From NCBI GenBank assembly GCA_027311025.1, contig DAICZS010000001.1:136310-200309 (forward strand): a DNA stretch of 64,000 nucleotides, in the 5' to 3' direction. How positions within the stretch are numbered: the stretch's first letter is position 1; each line of letters opens with the position of its first letter. The notes under the pieces are model-generated. The model worked only from the letters and a program-made list of their open reading frames with translations. It did not search any database and had not been told where the DNA came from. This document shows positions 26,347 through 36,124 of this stretch, one piece after another. Made by a program: the position numbers and the translations under genes. The DNA comes from Ferrovaceae bacterium. Lineage in GTDB: Bacteria > Pseudomonadota > Gammaproteobacteria > Burkholderiales > Ferrovaceae.

Positions 26347-28155
26347 ATGCCAAAATCCTTTAATTTCAACGCGGTCCCCTTTGACGGTCTCACCGGCGAA
26401 CAGCAGCGGTGGGTGCGCGATAGCGTGGATATCGGCTACTACCCGGCGGGTCAGACCATTCTTTCCGAGGGAGATGAGCCCACGCATCTGTTCGTGATCA
26501 TCAAGGGCCATGTGCAGCAGACCGAGCACGGAGAAGTGCTCTGCGTTTACAGCAAGGATGAATGTTTTGACGGGCGGGGGCTGATCTCGGGAAGCGTGAC
26601 CGGCGTATTTACTGCGGCTGAGGAACTGATCGTCTATCTGGTGCCCAAATCAACCGTCAAACGGCTGATTGCAGCCAATGCCAACTTCGGCGCCCTGCTG
26701 TTCTCGGACATTTCACAAAAGCTGCGGGCGCTGACCGAGCGCCGATCGCAGCGGGAGCTTCATTCGCTCATGTTGTCCCGCATCGATCAGGCGTTTGTGC
26801 GCCCAGCCCACATCGTACCCGAGGACACGGACGTATTCAGTGTGGCGCAATTGTTCGAAACCGAACAACTGTCCAGTGTCCTGGTCCAGAGAGGCGAGCA
26901 CTACGGCATTTTTACTTCCACCGACGTGCGCAAGGCCATTCTCTCGGATCAAGACCCGCATACCCTGCCCGTGGGGCAACTGGCCACCTGGGCACTGATC
27001 GAGGTATCCCAGGATGACGCGGTGTTTGATGCCCTGATTCTGATGATCCGGCATGGCGTGCACCGTGTCGTCGTCAAACGGCAGGGGGAGATTGTCGGTG
27101 TGATGGAGCAGCTGGATCTGCTGAGTTTCATTTCCAACCACTCCCACCTGATCTGGCACCAGGTCCAGAAGGCGCGAACCCAGGAGGAGCTCAAACGCGC
27201 CTGCACCAGCATTCAACGCTTGATCCAGCTGCTCAGTGAAAGCGAAGTCAAGGTCAGCATGATTGCGCGTCTCGTGCAGGAGCTCAACACCAAGATTTTT
27301 GCCCGGCTCTGGCAGTTTGTAGCCCCCCCAGACCTGATAGAAAACAGTTGCGTGATTGTCATGGGAAGCGAAGGCCGGGGGGAACAGATCCTCAAAACCG
27401 ACCAGGACAATGGTCTCATCCTGCGCAATGGTTTCAACTTCCCCGACCTGGCGGGGGTGACCAGCGCCTTCAACGATGCCCTGTGCGATTTTGGTTACCC
27501 CCCCTGCCTGGGCGGCGTCATGATGCGCAATCCGCTCTGGTGCCAGAACCTGGATGACTTCAAGGAAACCATCCGGAAGTGGGTTTTCCATCCCAGTGCG
27601 GAAACCCACATGCGCCTGGCCATATTCTCCGATGCGGTGGCGGTTTGTGGCGACCCCCAACTGCTGCAGGCACTCAAGGACTTCTTTTTTCGACCCTTGC
27701 AGGACATGCCAAGCTTTTTTGCCCACTGTGCAAGGGCTGCGGACAGTTTTTCCGAGCAAAGCAGCTGGTGGTCCCGTTTGTTGCTGGGAGATGGCGAAGG
27801 AAACGAGCTGGACATCAAAAAACTGGGCATATTTCCGATTGTGCACGGTGTACGCAGCCTGGCTCTGGAATCCGGACTTGCACCCACCGGCACTGTGGAG
27901 CGCATTGAAGCGCTCGTCCGGCTTGAAAAAATTCCGGAAGACCTGGCCATCGATCTCAAGGAGTCCCTGCACTACCTGATGGATATTCGCCTCAAACAGG
28001 GGCTTCAACAGCTGTCTCTGGGGCAGCGCCCTGGCAATATGGTACGCATGGGCTCGCTGAGTACGCTGGAACGCGATCTGATGCGCGACAGCCTGCAAGT
28101 GGTGAAGCGCTTCCGTGGGGTGTTGCACTACCACTTCAAACTGGATGCCCTGTAA
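26347..28155 (+). CDS. cNMP-binding/CBS/DUF294 nucleotidyltransferase-like signalling protein
   Basis: The 602-residue cytosolic protein has, in order, a cyclic-nucleotide-binding-like domain (about 15-130), two CBS repeats (about 155-265), a nucleotidyltransferase-like DUF294 domain with GSEGRGEQILKTDQDNGL (about 340-358, resembling the GlnD-type motif) and a DUF294 C-terminal domain. The same protein is found next to a DnaQ-like exonuclease and actP/acs in many proteobacteria, where a role in controlling acetate metabolism has been proposed. Its substrate is not known. The ATG at 26347 has AAGG about 10 nt upstream, and the next gene starts 3 nt after its stop. Confidence 0.9.
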   Translation: MPKSFNFNAVPFDGLTGEQQRWVRDSVDIGYYPAGQTILSEGDEPTHLFVIIKGHVQQTEHGEVLCVYSKDECFDGRGLISGSVTGVFTAAEELIVYLVPKSTVKRLIAANANFGALLFSDISQKLRALTERRSQRELHSLMLSRIDQAFVRPAHIVPEDTDVFSVAQLFETEQLSSVLVQRGEHYGIFTSTDVRKAILSDQDPHTLPVGQLATWALIEVSQDDAVFDALILMIRHGVHRVVVKRQGEIVGVMEQLDLLSFISNHSHLIWHQVQKARTQEELKRACTSIQRLIQLLSESEVKVSMIARLVQELNTKIFARLWQFVAPPDLIENSCVIVMGSEGRGEQILKTDQDNGLILRNGFNFPDLAGVTSAFNDALCDFGYPPCLGGVMMRNPLWCQNLDDFKETIRKWVFHPSAETHMRLAIFSDAVAVCGDPQLLQALKDFFFRPLQDMPSFFAHCARAADSFSEQSSWWSRLLLGDGEGNELDIKKLGIFPIVHGVRSLALESGLAPTGTVERIEALVRLEKIPEDLAIDLKESLHYLMDIRLKQGLQQLSLGQRPGNMVRMGSLSTLERDLMRDSLQVVKRFRGVLHYHFKLDAL

Positions 28156-28158
28156 GTC

Positions 28159-28767
28159 ATGTGGGACGGGTTGAAGCGTGCCTGGTACCGCCACCGGCTA
28201 TTGCGACCGGAATACGCCAGGCTTTTTGAACCAGCGCCACCTGACGAATGGGTGAGCGTGGATTGTGAAACCACGGGGCTGGATCGCCGCCGTGACGAAA
28301 TTCTCTCCATTGGTGCCGTCCTGATCAAGGGAACGCGCATCATCACCAGCGAGCGGCTTGAGCTGTTCATCCGTCCCGCCGGGCAGGTCAAGGCAGAAAG
28401 CATCCGCATCCATCACCTGCGCAGCATGGATGTGGCCCATGGGCTGGAACCCAGGCAAGCCATTCAGAAGTTTCTGGATTTTGTGGGGAGCCGCCCGCTG
28501 GTGGGCTACTACCTGGAATTTGATGTGGCCATGCTGGACCGACTGGTACGACCCTTTCTGGGCATTCCCCTTCCCCAGCGCAAAATCGAGGTATCAGGGC
28601 TCTACTACGACTACAAGTTTTCCCAAAATGCAGGCAGTAACGTGGACTTGAGCTTTCATAGCATCATGCAGGACCTGCGCCTGCCCGAACGCACCGAGCA
28701 TGACGCCTTCAACGATGCCCTGATGGCTGCCATGATGTTTATCAAACTCAGGCACCTGAAAAAATAG
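28159..28767 (+). CDS. DnaQ-like DEDDh 3'-5' exonuclease
   Basis: The 202-residue protein has all three exonuclease motifs: SVDCETTGL (ExoI), YYLEFDVAML (ExoII) and EHDAFNDALM (ExoIII with the DEDDh His). It lacks the extra features of the replicative epsilon subunit and, being coupled to the DUF294 gene 3 nt upstream, more likely works with it. Proteins of this type lie beside acetate-permease genes in other proteobacteria. The nucleic-acid or nucleotide substrate cannot be told from the sequence. A palindromic repeat follows 12 bp after the stop. Confidence 0.9.
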   Translation: MWDGLKRAWYRHRLLRPEYARLFEPAPPDEWVSVDCETTGLDRRRDEILSIGAVLIKGTRIITSERLELFIRPAGQVKAESIRIHHLRSMDVAHGLEPRQAIQKFLDFVGSRPLVGYYLEFDVAMLDRLVRPFLGIPLPQRKIEVSGLYYDYKFSQNAGSNVDLSFHSIMQDLRLPERTEHDAFNDALMAAMMFIKLRHLKK

Positions 28768-28779
28768 GGCCCAAAAAAA

Positions 28780-28814
28780 TTGGGGACAGACCCCAAAAAG
28801 GGGTCTGTCCCCAA
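28780..28814. repeat. Palindromic repeat, copy 4, between convergent genes
   Basis: The 15-bp arms TTGGGGACAGACCCC and its complement flank the loop AAAAA. It lies between the exonuclease stop (28767) and the actP stop (28835), the same kind of position as copy 3. The core matches the other three copies exactly. Confidence 0.9.
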
Positions 28815-28834
28815 AATGTCATTTCGGGCTTGAT

Positions 28835-30538
28835 TTAGTGCGATGCCCCGATTTCTGCCCCCAGCCCGGTTTCGGAGCGGACTTTCTGGGCATTGAATGC
28901 ATCCCGCTCCTTCTGGGCGCTTTCGCTGTGATCCGTTACGGAGAAAACATAGGCCACGATCAGGACGGCCGGGAGTACGACGAACGTCGGGAAGTCGTAT
29001 GGGAAAATGGCAGGACCATTTCCCAGAACCTTGGTCCAGACGGTCGGGCCGATGATCAGCAGGCCAATGGAGCCAAAGATGCCCGTGTAGCCCCCCAGTA
29101 CTGCCCCACGCGTGGTCAGTCCGCGCCAGAACACGGACAGAACCAGAATGGGGAAGTTGGCGCAGGCGGCGATCGAGAAGGTCAGGGCCACGATGTAGGC
29201 TACGTTCTGTTTCTCGAAGGCGATGCCCAGCAACACGGCCAGAATGCCCAGGCCGATGACGCACAGCTTCGACACCCACACTTCCTGCGCTTCAGTGGAC
29301 TTGCCCTTCATGATCACGTTGGCGTAGATGTCGTGCGACAGGGCAGAAGCGCCGGCCAGGGTCAGCCCCGACACCACCGCCAGAATGGTGGCAAACGCGA
29401 CCGCTGCAATAAACCCGAGGAACAGGTCGCCACCAATCGCATGCGACAGGTAGACCGCGGGCATGCTGCCACCGCCCTTGAGCGCCAGGATGTTCTTGGT
29501 GACGTCAGTGACATATTCCGGGTTATTGGCAACAAGCACGATGGCGCCAAAGCCGATGATGAAAGTCAGGATATAGAAGTAACCAATGAAGCATGTGCCG
29601 TACAGCACGGACTTGCGCGCTGCCTTGGCATTGGTGACGGTGAAGAAGCGCATCAGGATGTGCGGCAGACCCGCGGTACCAAACATCAGGGTCAGCCCCA
29701 GCGAGATGGACTCGATCGGGTTGGCTTTGGCGCCAATGGGTACGACCGATTTCATGATCTCCATGTGTTTGGGATGGATGGCCACGGCATCGGTAAATAG
29801 CTTTTCGAAGCTGAACCCCTCATGGGCCATGACGCCAATGGCAATCAGGGTGGCGCCACCAAGAAGCAAGCCTGCCTTGATGATCTGGACCCAGGTGGTG
29901 GCTTTCATGCCGCCGAAGGTGACGTAGACGATGATGAGCGTGCCGACGATGACGATGGATTGCCTGTAGGAAATCTGGGGGACGAGGGTGTGCAACAATT
30001 GCCCGGCGCCCACTGCCTGTCCAATCAGATACCAGATCACCACAATCAGCGAGCCGATGGCGGCCATGGTGCGGACCGGACCCTGTTGCAGCCTGAAGGA
30101 GGCCACGTCGGCATAGGTGTACTTGCCCAGATTGCGTAACCGCTCGGCAATCAGGAACAGGATGATCGGCCAGCCGACCAGCCAGCCCACCGAGAAAATC
30201 AGGCCGTAAAAGCCATTCATGTAAACCAGTGCGGCAATACCCAGAAAGGAGGCTGCCGACATGTAATCACCCGCAATGGCCAAACCGTTCTGCAGGCCGG
30301 TGATGCCGCGACCGGCAGCATAGAAGTCGGTCGCAGTCTTTGTGCGCTTGGCCGCCCAGTAGGTAATGCCGAGAGTAATGGCGACGAAGATGACAAACAT
30401 CACAATGGCGTGCCAGTTGATGGGCGGTTCTGCGGGGGCTACGGGGGGTACTGCACCATCAGCAGCCAGGGCAATCGATGTGAACAACGACATGGCCGTG
30501 GCCAGGGTTGTGAGGCAGGCAGTTTTCCAAGTTCTCAT
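28835..30538 (-). CDS. actP: Cation/acetate symporter ActP
   Basis: ActP is a sodium:solute symporter (SSS) family permease for acetate and other short monocarboxylates. The 567-residue protein starts with a signal-like hydrophobic segment (to about residue 26, ALA), then a periplasmic linker and about 13 transmembrane helices. Conserved stretches are [29 protein letters not shown] and [12 protein letters not shown] (each split here only by reading). The ATG overlaps the upstream DUF485 gene by 4 nt. acs itself is not in the window. Confidence 0.95.
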   Translation of the reverse strand: MRTWKTACLTTLATAMSLFTSIALAADGAVPPVAPAEPPINWHAIVMFVIFVAITLGITYWAAKRTKTATDFYAAGRGITGLQNGLAIAGDYMSAASFLGIAALVYMNGFYGLIFSVGWLVGWPIILFLIAERLRNLGKYTYADVASFRLQQGPVRTMAAIGSLIVVIWYLIGQAVGAGQLLHTLVPQISYRQSIVIVGTLIIVYVTFGGMKATTWVQIIKAGLLLGGATLIAIGVMAHEGFSFEKLFTDAVAIHPKHMEIMKSVVPIGAKANPIESISLGLTLMFGTAGLPHILMRFFTVTNAKAARKSVLYGTCFIGYFYILTFIIGFGAIVLVANNPEYVTDVTKNILALKGGGSMPAVYLSHAIGGDLFLGFIAAVAFATILAVVSGLTLAGASALSHDIYANVIMKGKSTEAQEVWVSKLCVIGLGILAVLLGIAFEKQNVAYIVALTFSIAACANFPILVLSVFWRGLTTRGAVLGGYTGIFGSIGLLIIGPTVWTKVLGNGPAIFPYDFPTFVVLPAVLIVAYVFSVTDHSESAQKERDAFNAQKVRSETGLGAEIGASH

Positions 30539-30846
30539 TTGAGCGATTCCTGAATGATTTCGTCAGTGAGGGGATCAAAGGTGTGGTTGGCCCGACGCAC
30601 ATAGATGGCAGTCAGGATGCACGACACCAGGATGACGCCGACGCCGACAGGCATTCCCACGGGGATGACACTGTCTGCGGACAGGGGTTGCGTCAGGAAA
30701 TCAGGGGCAAATGCAATCAAGAGAATGAAACCGAAATACATGACGCAGACGATTGCGGACAAGGTCCAGGCCAGGGAATCGCGCTGCATGACCAGTTGGT
30801 GATACTTGGGGTTGTTTTGGATCCTGCTTGCTGAGAGTTCAGACAC
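30535..30846 (-). CDS. DUF485 membrane protein (YjcH-like, ActP partner)
   Basis: The 103-residue protein has two transmembrane helices (about 28-50 and 63-85) and the DUF485 pattern near the N-terminus ([16 protein letters not shown]). It is the usual upstream partner of actP, and the 4-nt overlap shows coupling. The function is unproven; it may help assembly or control of the permease. The 170 bp between its start and the groEL terminator must carry its promoter, but I could not pick a convincing one. Confidence 0.92.
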   Translation of the reverse strand: MSELSASRIQNNPKYHQLVMQRDSLAWTLSAIVCVMYFGFILLIAFAPDFLTQPLSADSVIPVGMPVGVGVILVSCILTAIYVRRANHTFDPLTDEIIQESLK

Positions 30847-31019
30847 GATGGGCTTCCTCCGTTTTTTTTGGTGGGTTTGTCAGCAGCTGGGGCCGACGCC
30901 ACACGCGTTATTAGGGGGCAACAGGGTACGAGTGCCGTGATAATAGTAATCAGGTTTTCAAGGAGTTCAAAGGTTTTTTTGACTCATATATAAAATCGTG
31001 CCGAGTTCTGTAGGTGTAA

Positions 31020-31051
31020 AAAAAGCCCGATGGTTTCCCATCGGGCTTTTT
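31020..31051. terminator. Bidirectional intrinsic terminator (groEL end)
   Basis: The stem AAAAAGCCCGATGG / CCATCGGGCTTTTT (14 bp, loop TTTC) has T-runs on both strands. It lies 51 bp after the groEL stop on the minus strand. The rest of the gap 30847-31101 shows only A/T-rich sequence that should contain the DUF485-actP promoter. Confidence 0.88.
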
Positions 31052-31101
31052 GTTGCGACGCGACATTTGCCCCGGAGGGCTTGTTGCCGGAGGCAGCGAG
31101 A

Positions 31102-32748
<1,647 letters not shown>

Positions 32749-32814
32749 TTAACTCCTGAACTTTGGATTCCCGGCACAATGGGCGAGGGATCCGTAAATA
32801 ATGAGAGGGGGCAA

Positions 32815-33105
32815 TTAACCTTCGACGACGCCCATGATGTCTTCTTCACGCATCACCAGCAGTTCGTCGCCCTGTACCTTGACGGCCTGACCGGAATATT
32901 TGCCGAAGAGCACCTTGTCGCCTACCTTGACGTCCAGGGCGCGCACCGTACCGTCTTCCAGTACTTTGCCCTTGCCCACGGCCAGAACTTCACCCTGGTC
33001 AGGTTTTTCGGTGGCGGTATCAGGGATCACGATGCCCGAGGCCGTCTTGCGCTCTTCTTCGAGGCGTTTGACAATCACGCGATCATGTAATGGACGAATT
33101 TTCAT
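32815..33105 (-). CDS. groS: Co-chaperonin GroES
   Basis: The 96-residue heptameric lid of GroEL starts [10 protein letters not shown], has the mobile loop around [10 protein letters not shown], and ends EDIMGVVE followed by Gly. The ATG at 33105 has AGGAG about 10 nt upstream; a short in-frame extension to 33123 has no support. It is the first gene of groESL, 38 bp downstream of CIRCE. Confidence 0.98.
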   Translation of the reverse strand: MKIRPLHDRVIVKRLEEERKTASGIVIPDTATEKPDQGEVLAVGKGKVLEDGTVRALDVKVGDKVLFGKYSGQAVKVQGDELLVMREEDIMGVVEG

Positions 33106-33142
33106 TCGAAATTTCTCCTGCAAGAGGGTTGATTGGAAAATA

Positions 33143-33169
33143 TTAGCACTCGATATGAGCGAGTGCTAA
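33143..33169. promoter_or_regulatory. CIRCE operator (HrcA-binding)
   Basis: TTAGCACTC-N9-GAGTGCTAA is a perfect match to the CIRCE consensus. It lies between groES (minus) and dacB (plus), 17 bp from the dacB start. It predicts heat-inducible groESL control by the repressor HrcA, whose gene is not in the window. Confidence 0.96.
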
Positions 33170-33186
33170 CAGTGTAAGGGTTGTCC

Positions 33187-34644
33187 ATGCAGATATCAAG
33201 AGCAGTCTGTCACCGTGGGGTTCTGTTGCGTCTGTGGTGCGGCCTGTTTTGGGCTGCCAGTGCAGGGGCCCAACCCCTCGTCGTGGACCGTTTGCCGCCC
33301 GCCGTAGCGCAGGCGCTTCAAGCGGCGCATGTTCCTCCTGAGGCCGTTTCCATTGTCGTGCAGGACGTGCAGACGCAGGACCGCTGGCTTGGCTGGAATG
33401 CGGACATTCCCAGAAACCCCGCATCGTTGATGAAGTTAGTGACCACTTACTCTGCGTTATTGGCCCTGGGACCGGCGAAAACCTGGGAGACCCCAATCCG
33501 TGGCCGCGAGCCCGTGGATGGCATTCTGGAGGGCAACCTCTATGTCGCGGGTGCAGGTGATCCCGGATTGACCCTGGAACAATGGCAAGCTTTGCTGCGG
33601 GCATTGCGCATCCGCGGGGTTCGCGAGATTCGCGGCAATCTGGTGCTGGATACCAGCGGCTTCGCGCAGGCGGGGCAGGATGCCAACGGCTTCGACCACC
33701 AGGGGTACAGGGCCTACAACACCGTGCCAGAAGCGCTTCAGGTGGGTTTCAAGGCCATCACGCTGACGCTGGAGGGTGTGGGGGATCGGGTCCTGGCAAG
33801 CCCCAATTTTGAACTGCCGGGGGTTGTCATTGAAAACGGGCTGTCACTGGGTACCGGGCCCTGCCCCGAAGACTGGAAATCCACCGTCGAACGCAGGGTC
33901 CGCGATGATGGGCGTGTTGCGCATATCGAACTGCGTGGAAGCTACGTTGCCAGTTGTGGCAAAAAATCGCTTTCTTATAATGTTTTATCGAACGATGACT
34001 ACATTTTAGCTGCATTTACCCGGATTTGGAGTGAACTGGGAGGGCACTTCAACGGCAAGGTCATGGCGGGCGTGGCCCCGGCAGGGCTTCCGGTTCTGGT
34101 GTCGCATACTTCCCCTGCCCTTGCGGAACAGATTCGGGAGATCAACAAATTCAGCAACAACCTGATGGCAAGGACCCTGTTTCTGGATTTGGGTTGGACC
34201 GAGGGCATGGCGCACGCCAGTGCCGAGGCAAGTGTGCGCAAGGTTCGCGAGGTTCTGGCGCGTGAAGGGCTGCAGTTTTCTGAAATGGTCATGGAGAACG
34301 GTTCGGGGTTGTCACGCCATGCACGGATTACGGCCGGGCACCTCAGCCAGTTGCTGGTCAGGGCCGCACAAGGCCCTTACCAGGCCGAATTCATCGCTTC
34401 CCTGGGGTTGCTTGGCATGGACGGGACGGTGGAAAAAAGATTGCCCGGCGAGGGGCTGGAGGGTCGTTTTCACCTCAAAACCGGCAGCCTGGAGGGAGTC
34501 AGTGGATTGGCGGGCTATGGATTGACCCGCTCAGGACGCCTGATGGCATTCGTGATCCTGATCAACCATGCCCAGGCTGCAGAAGCCAGGTCTGCCCAGG
34601 ATGCATTGCTGCGCTGGATTGGCAAGGAATGGCCAGCGGAATAA
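33187..34644 (+). CDS. dacB: D-Ala-D-Ala carboxypeptidase/endopeptidase (PBP4 family, S13)
   Basis: This periplasmic low-molecular-weight penicillin-binding protein trims or opens murein cross-links. The 485-residue protein has a signal peptide ending near SAGA-Q, the SxxK motif SLMK (S80, K83), the SxN motif SNN, and KTG in HLKTGSLEG, with the large inserted domain of the S13 family between the first two. The ATG at 33187 is preferred over the TTG two codons upstream. It starts only 17 bp from CIRCE, so its promoter overlaps or faces the groESL control region. Confidence 0.94.
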   Translation: MQISRAVCHRGVLLRLWCGLFWAASAGAQPLVVDRLPPAVAQALQAAHVPPEAVSIVVQDVQTQDRWLGWNADIPRNPASLMKLVTTYSALLALGPAKTWETPIRGREPVDGILEGNLYVAGAGDPGLTLEQWQALLRALRIRGVREIRGNLVLDTSGFAQAGQDANGFDHQGYRAYNTVPEALQVGFKAITLTLEGVGDRVLASPNFELPGVVIENGLSLGTGPCPEDWKSTVERRVRDDGRVAHIELRGSYVASCGKKSLSYNVLSNDDYILAAFTRIWSELGGHFNGKVMAGVAPAGLPVLVSHTSPALAEQIREINKFSNNLMARTLFLDLGWTEGMAHASAEASVRKVREVLAREGLQFSEMVMENGSGLSRHARITAGHLSQLLVRAAQGPYQAEFIASLGLLGMDGTVEKRLPGEGLEGRFHLKTGSLEGVSGLAGYGLTRSGRLMAFVILINHAQAAEARSAQDALLRWIGKEWPAE

Positions 34645-34724
34645 AAGTAGACTGAAAGACGATTGTAAAGGTAATATATTAGTCGTGAGAATCCCGGTTT
34701 TGATGGGGTGCGAGGCTGAACCAG

Positions 34725-35255
34725 TTGAAGAATCTTTCATTAAAACAGACCGCTGCAATTGCACTGACCATGCTGGTCACGGCGTGGCCCGTCGCGGCTC
34801 GTGCCGAGTCCGGAGGCTGGTTTTCAGGAATCAGTGCGTTGCCGCTGACCATGCGCATGGACTCCGGTGCGGGTTTTGATGGCAGCGCCCTGTCCAGCAG
34901 AAACCGCAGTGACAGCGATGGGGATGGCATGCCGTCGCGCTCGACCAACGCTTTTTCAGCAGCGCCTCGCAGTTGGGTGCTTGGCGGGTCTGGCACCCTG
35001 TCCCTCAACGAACGTTTCGGTCTGACCGGAAAACTCAGTAGTGTCCGCACCGATGGGGATACCACCAGCAACAGCGTCACCCACGGTCTGGCGGACGCCC
35101 TGCCCTACAACATGATGGGTTTGGGCATGAAGTACGACATTACGCGCAGCCTGCGTTTTCAGGGGGGCTGGGACCGCTACCAGCTCAAGTACAACCGCAT
35201 CAATGGAGATGCCGGGGTAGACCTGCTCTCCATCGGCCTGAAATACGGCTTCTGA
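34725..35255 (+). CDS. Small secreted/outer-membrane protein, probable beta-barrel
   Basis: The 176-residue protein has a signal peptide (about 1-28, cleavage after ARA), a Ser/Asp-rich segment including DSDGDG (63-68, like a calcium-binding loop), and a C-terminal half of alternating strands such as GLTGKLSSVRTDG and LRFQGGWDRYQLKYNR. It ends in YGF, the terminal aromatic typical of outer-membrane barrels. TTG at 34725 is the only plausible start (in-frame stop at 34701), with GAGG 12 nt before it. It follows dacB by 80 bp. I do not recognise a specific family. Confidence 0.75.
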   Translation: MKNLSLKQTAAIALTMLVTAWPVAARAESGGWFSGISALPLTMRMDSGAGFDGSALSSRNRSDSDGDGMPSRSTNAFSAAPRSWVLGGSGTLSLNERFGLTGKLSSVRTDGDTTSNSVTHGLADALPYNMMGLGMKYDITRSLRFQGGWDRYQLKYNRINGDAGVDLLSIGLKYGF

Positions 35256-35257
35256 CC

Positions 35258-36124
35258 CTATCCTCCGTTCGACTGCCGCAGCAGATCGGCTGCCAGTCCC
35301 GCAAACACCGCACCACCCAACCAGTTATTGTTCAGGAACGCTTCAAAACACAGCGTGCGGTCGCGCGTTCTGATCAGGACATAGTGATACAGGGCAAGGG
35401 CGCTAGCGACCACCAGCCCGGCCGCATAGAAAAGCCCCAGGTGGGCTGAAGCCCCGATCCAGGCAAGCAATGCCAGGGCTGCCGTATAGCAGAGCATGAT
35501 CACGGTGACTTCCCATCGTCCAAATAACAACGCCGAGGAGTGGATACCCAGGCGTATGTCGTCATTCCGGTCCACCATGGCGTACTCGGTATCGTAGGCA
35601 ATGGTCCAGAAGACGTTCGCCAGCATCAGTTGGTACGCCAGAAGCGGCACGGACCCCGTCACCGCTGCAAATGCCATGGGAATGCCAAAACCGAAGGCGA
35701 TGCCGAGGTAGGCTTGTGGCAAGGGGAAGAAGCGTTTCGTCAACGGGTAGCTGGCAGCCAGGAACAACGCGGGCAGGGACAGCGCCAGGGTGAGGTGGTT
35801 GCGAGTCAGTACCAGACCGAAGGCGACGAGGCTGAGCAGGGCTGCCAGCACCAGGGCTTCACGCGGGGTCACTTCACCGCGGGCGAGGGGGCGCTGGCTG
35901 GTGCGGGCCACATGGGGGTCGATCTTGCGATCAGCCAGGTCGTTCATGACGCATCCGGCTGAGCGCATGAGCAGGGTTCCCAGGACGAACACCGTCATGT
36001 TTGCGAGCGAGGGGTGGCCGTGGCTGGCAAGCCACAAGGCCCACAAGGTCGGCCACAGCAACAGCAGCGTGCCGATGGGTTTGTCGAGGCGCATCAGGCG
36101 CCAGTAGGCATTGAGTCGGTTCAT
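35258..36124 (-). CDS. ubiA: 4-hydroxybenzoate polyprenyltransferase
   Basis: UbiA attaches the polyprenyl tail to 4-hydroxybenzoate in ubiquinone synthesis, at the inner membrane. The 288-residue protein has eight or nine predicted helices and both Asp-rich motifs: NDLADRKID (61-69) and DTEYAMVDRNDD. It is the last gene of a seven-gene minus-strand run, with its ATG overlapping recG by 4 nt. Its stop lies 2 bp from the stop of the convergent barrel-like gene. Confidence 0.96.
   Translation of the reverse strand: MNRLNAYWRLMRLDKPIGTLLLLWPTLWALWLASHGHPSLANMTVFVLGTLLMRSAGCVMNDLADRKIDPHVARTSQRPLARGEVTPREALVLAALLSLVAFGLVLTRNHLTLALSLPALFLAASYPLTKRFFPLPQAYLGIAFGFGIPMAFAAVTGSVPLLAYQLMLANVFWTIAYDTEYAMVDRNDDIRLGIHSSALLFGRWEVTVIMLCYTAALALLAWIGASAHLGLFYAAGLVVASALALYHYVLIRTRDRTLCFEAFLNNNWLGGAVFAGLAADLLRQSNGG

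Noticed and set aside
26713-28194. 493-codon open frame antisense to the cNMP/CBS/DUF294 gene
   Set aside because: It lies opposite a gene with clear domain motifs, has no family features and no ribosome-binding site.
30847-31019. Sigma-54-like CGGCACG stretch upstream of the DUF485-actP pair
   Set aside because: No GC follows at the required 12-nt offset, so it does not meet the -24/-12 rule.
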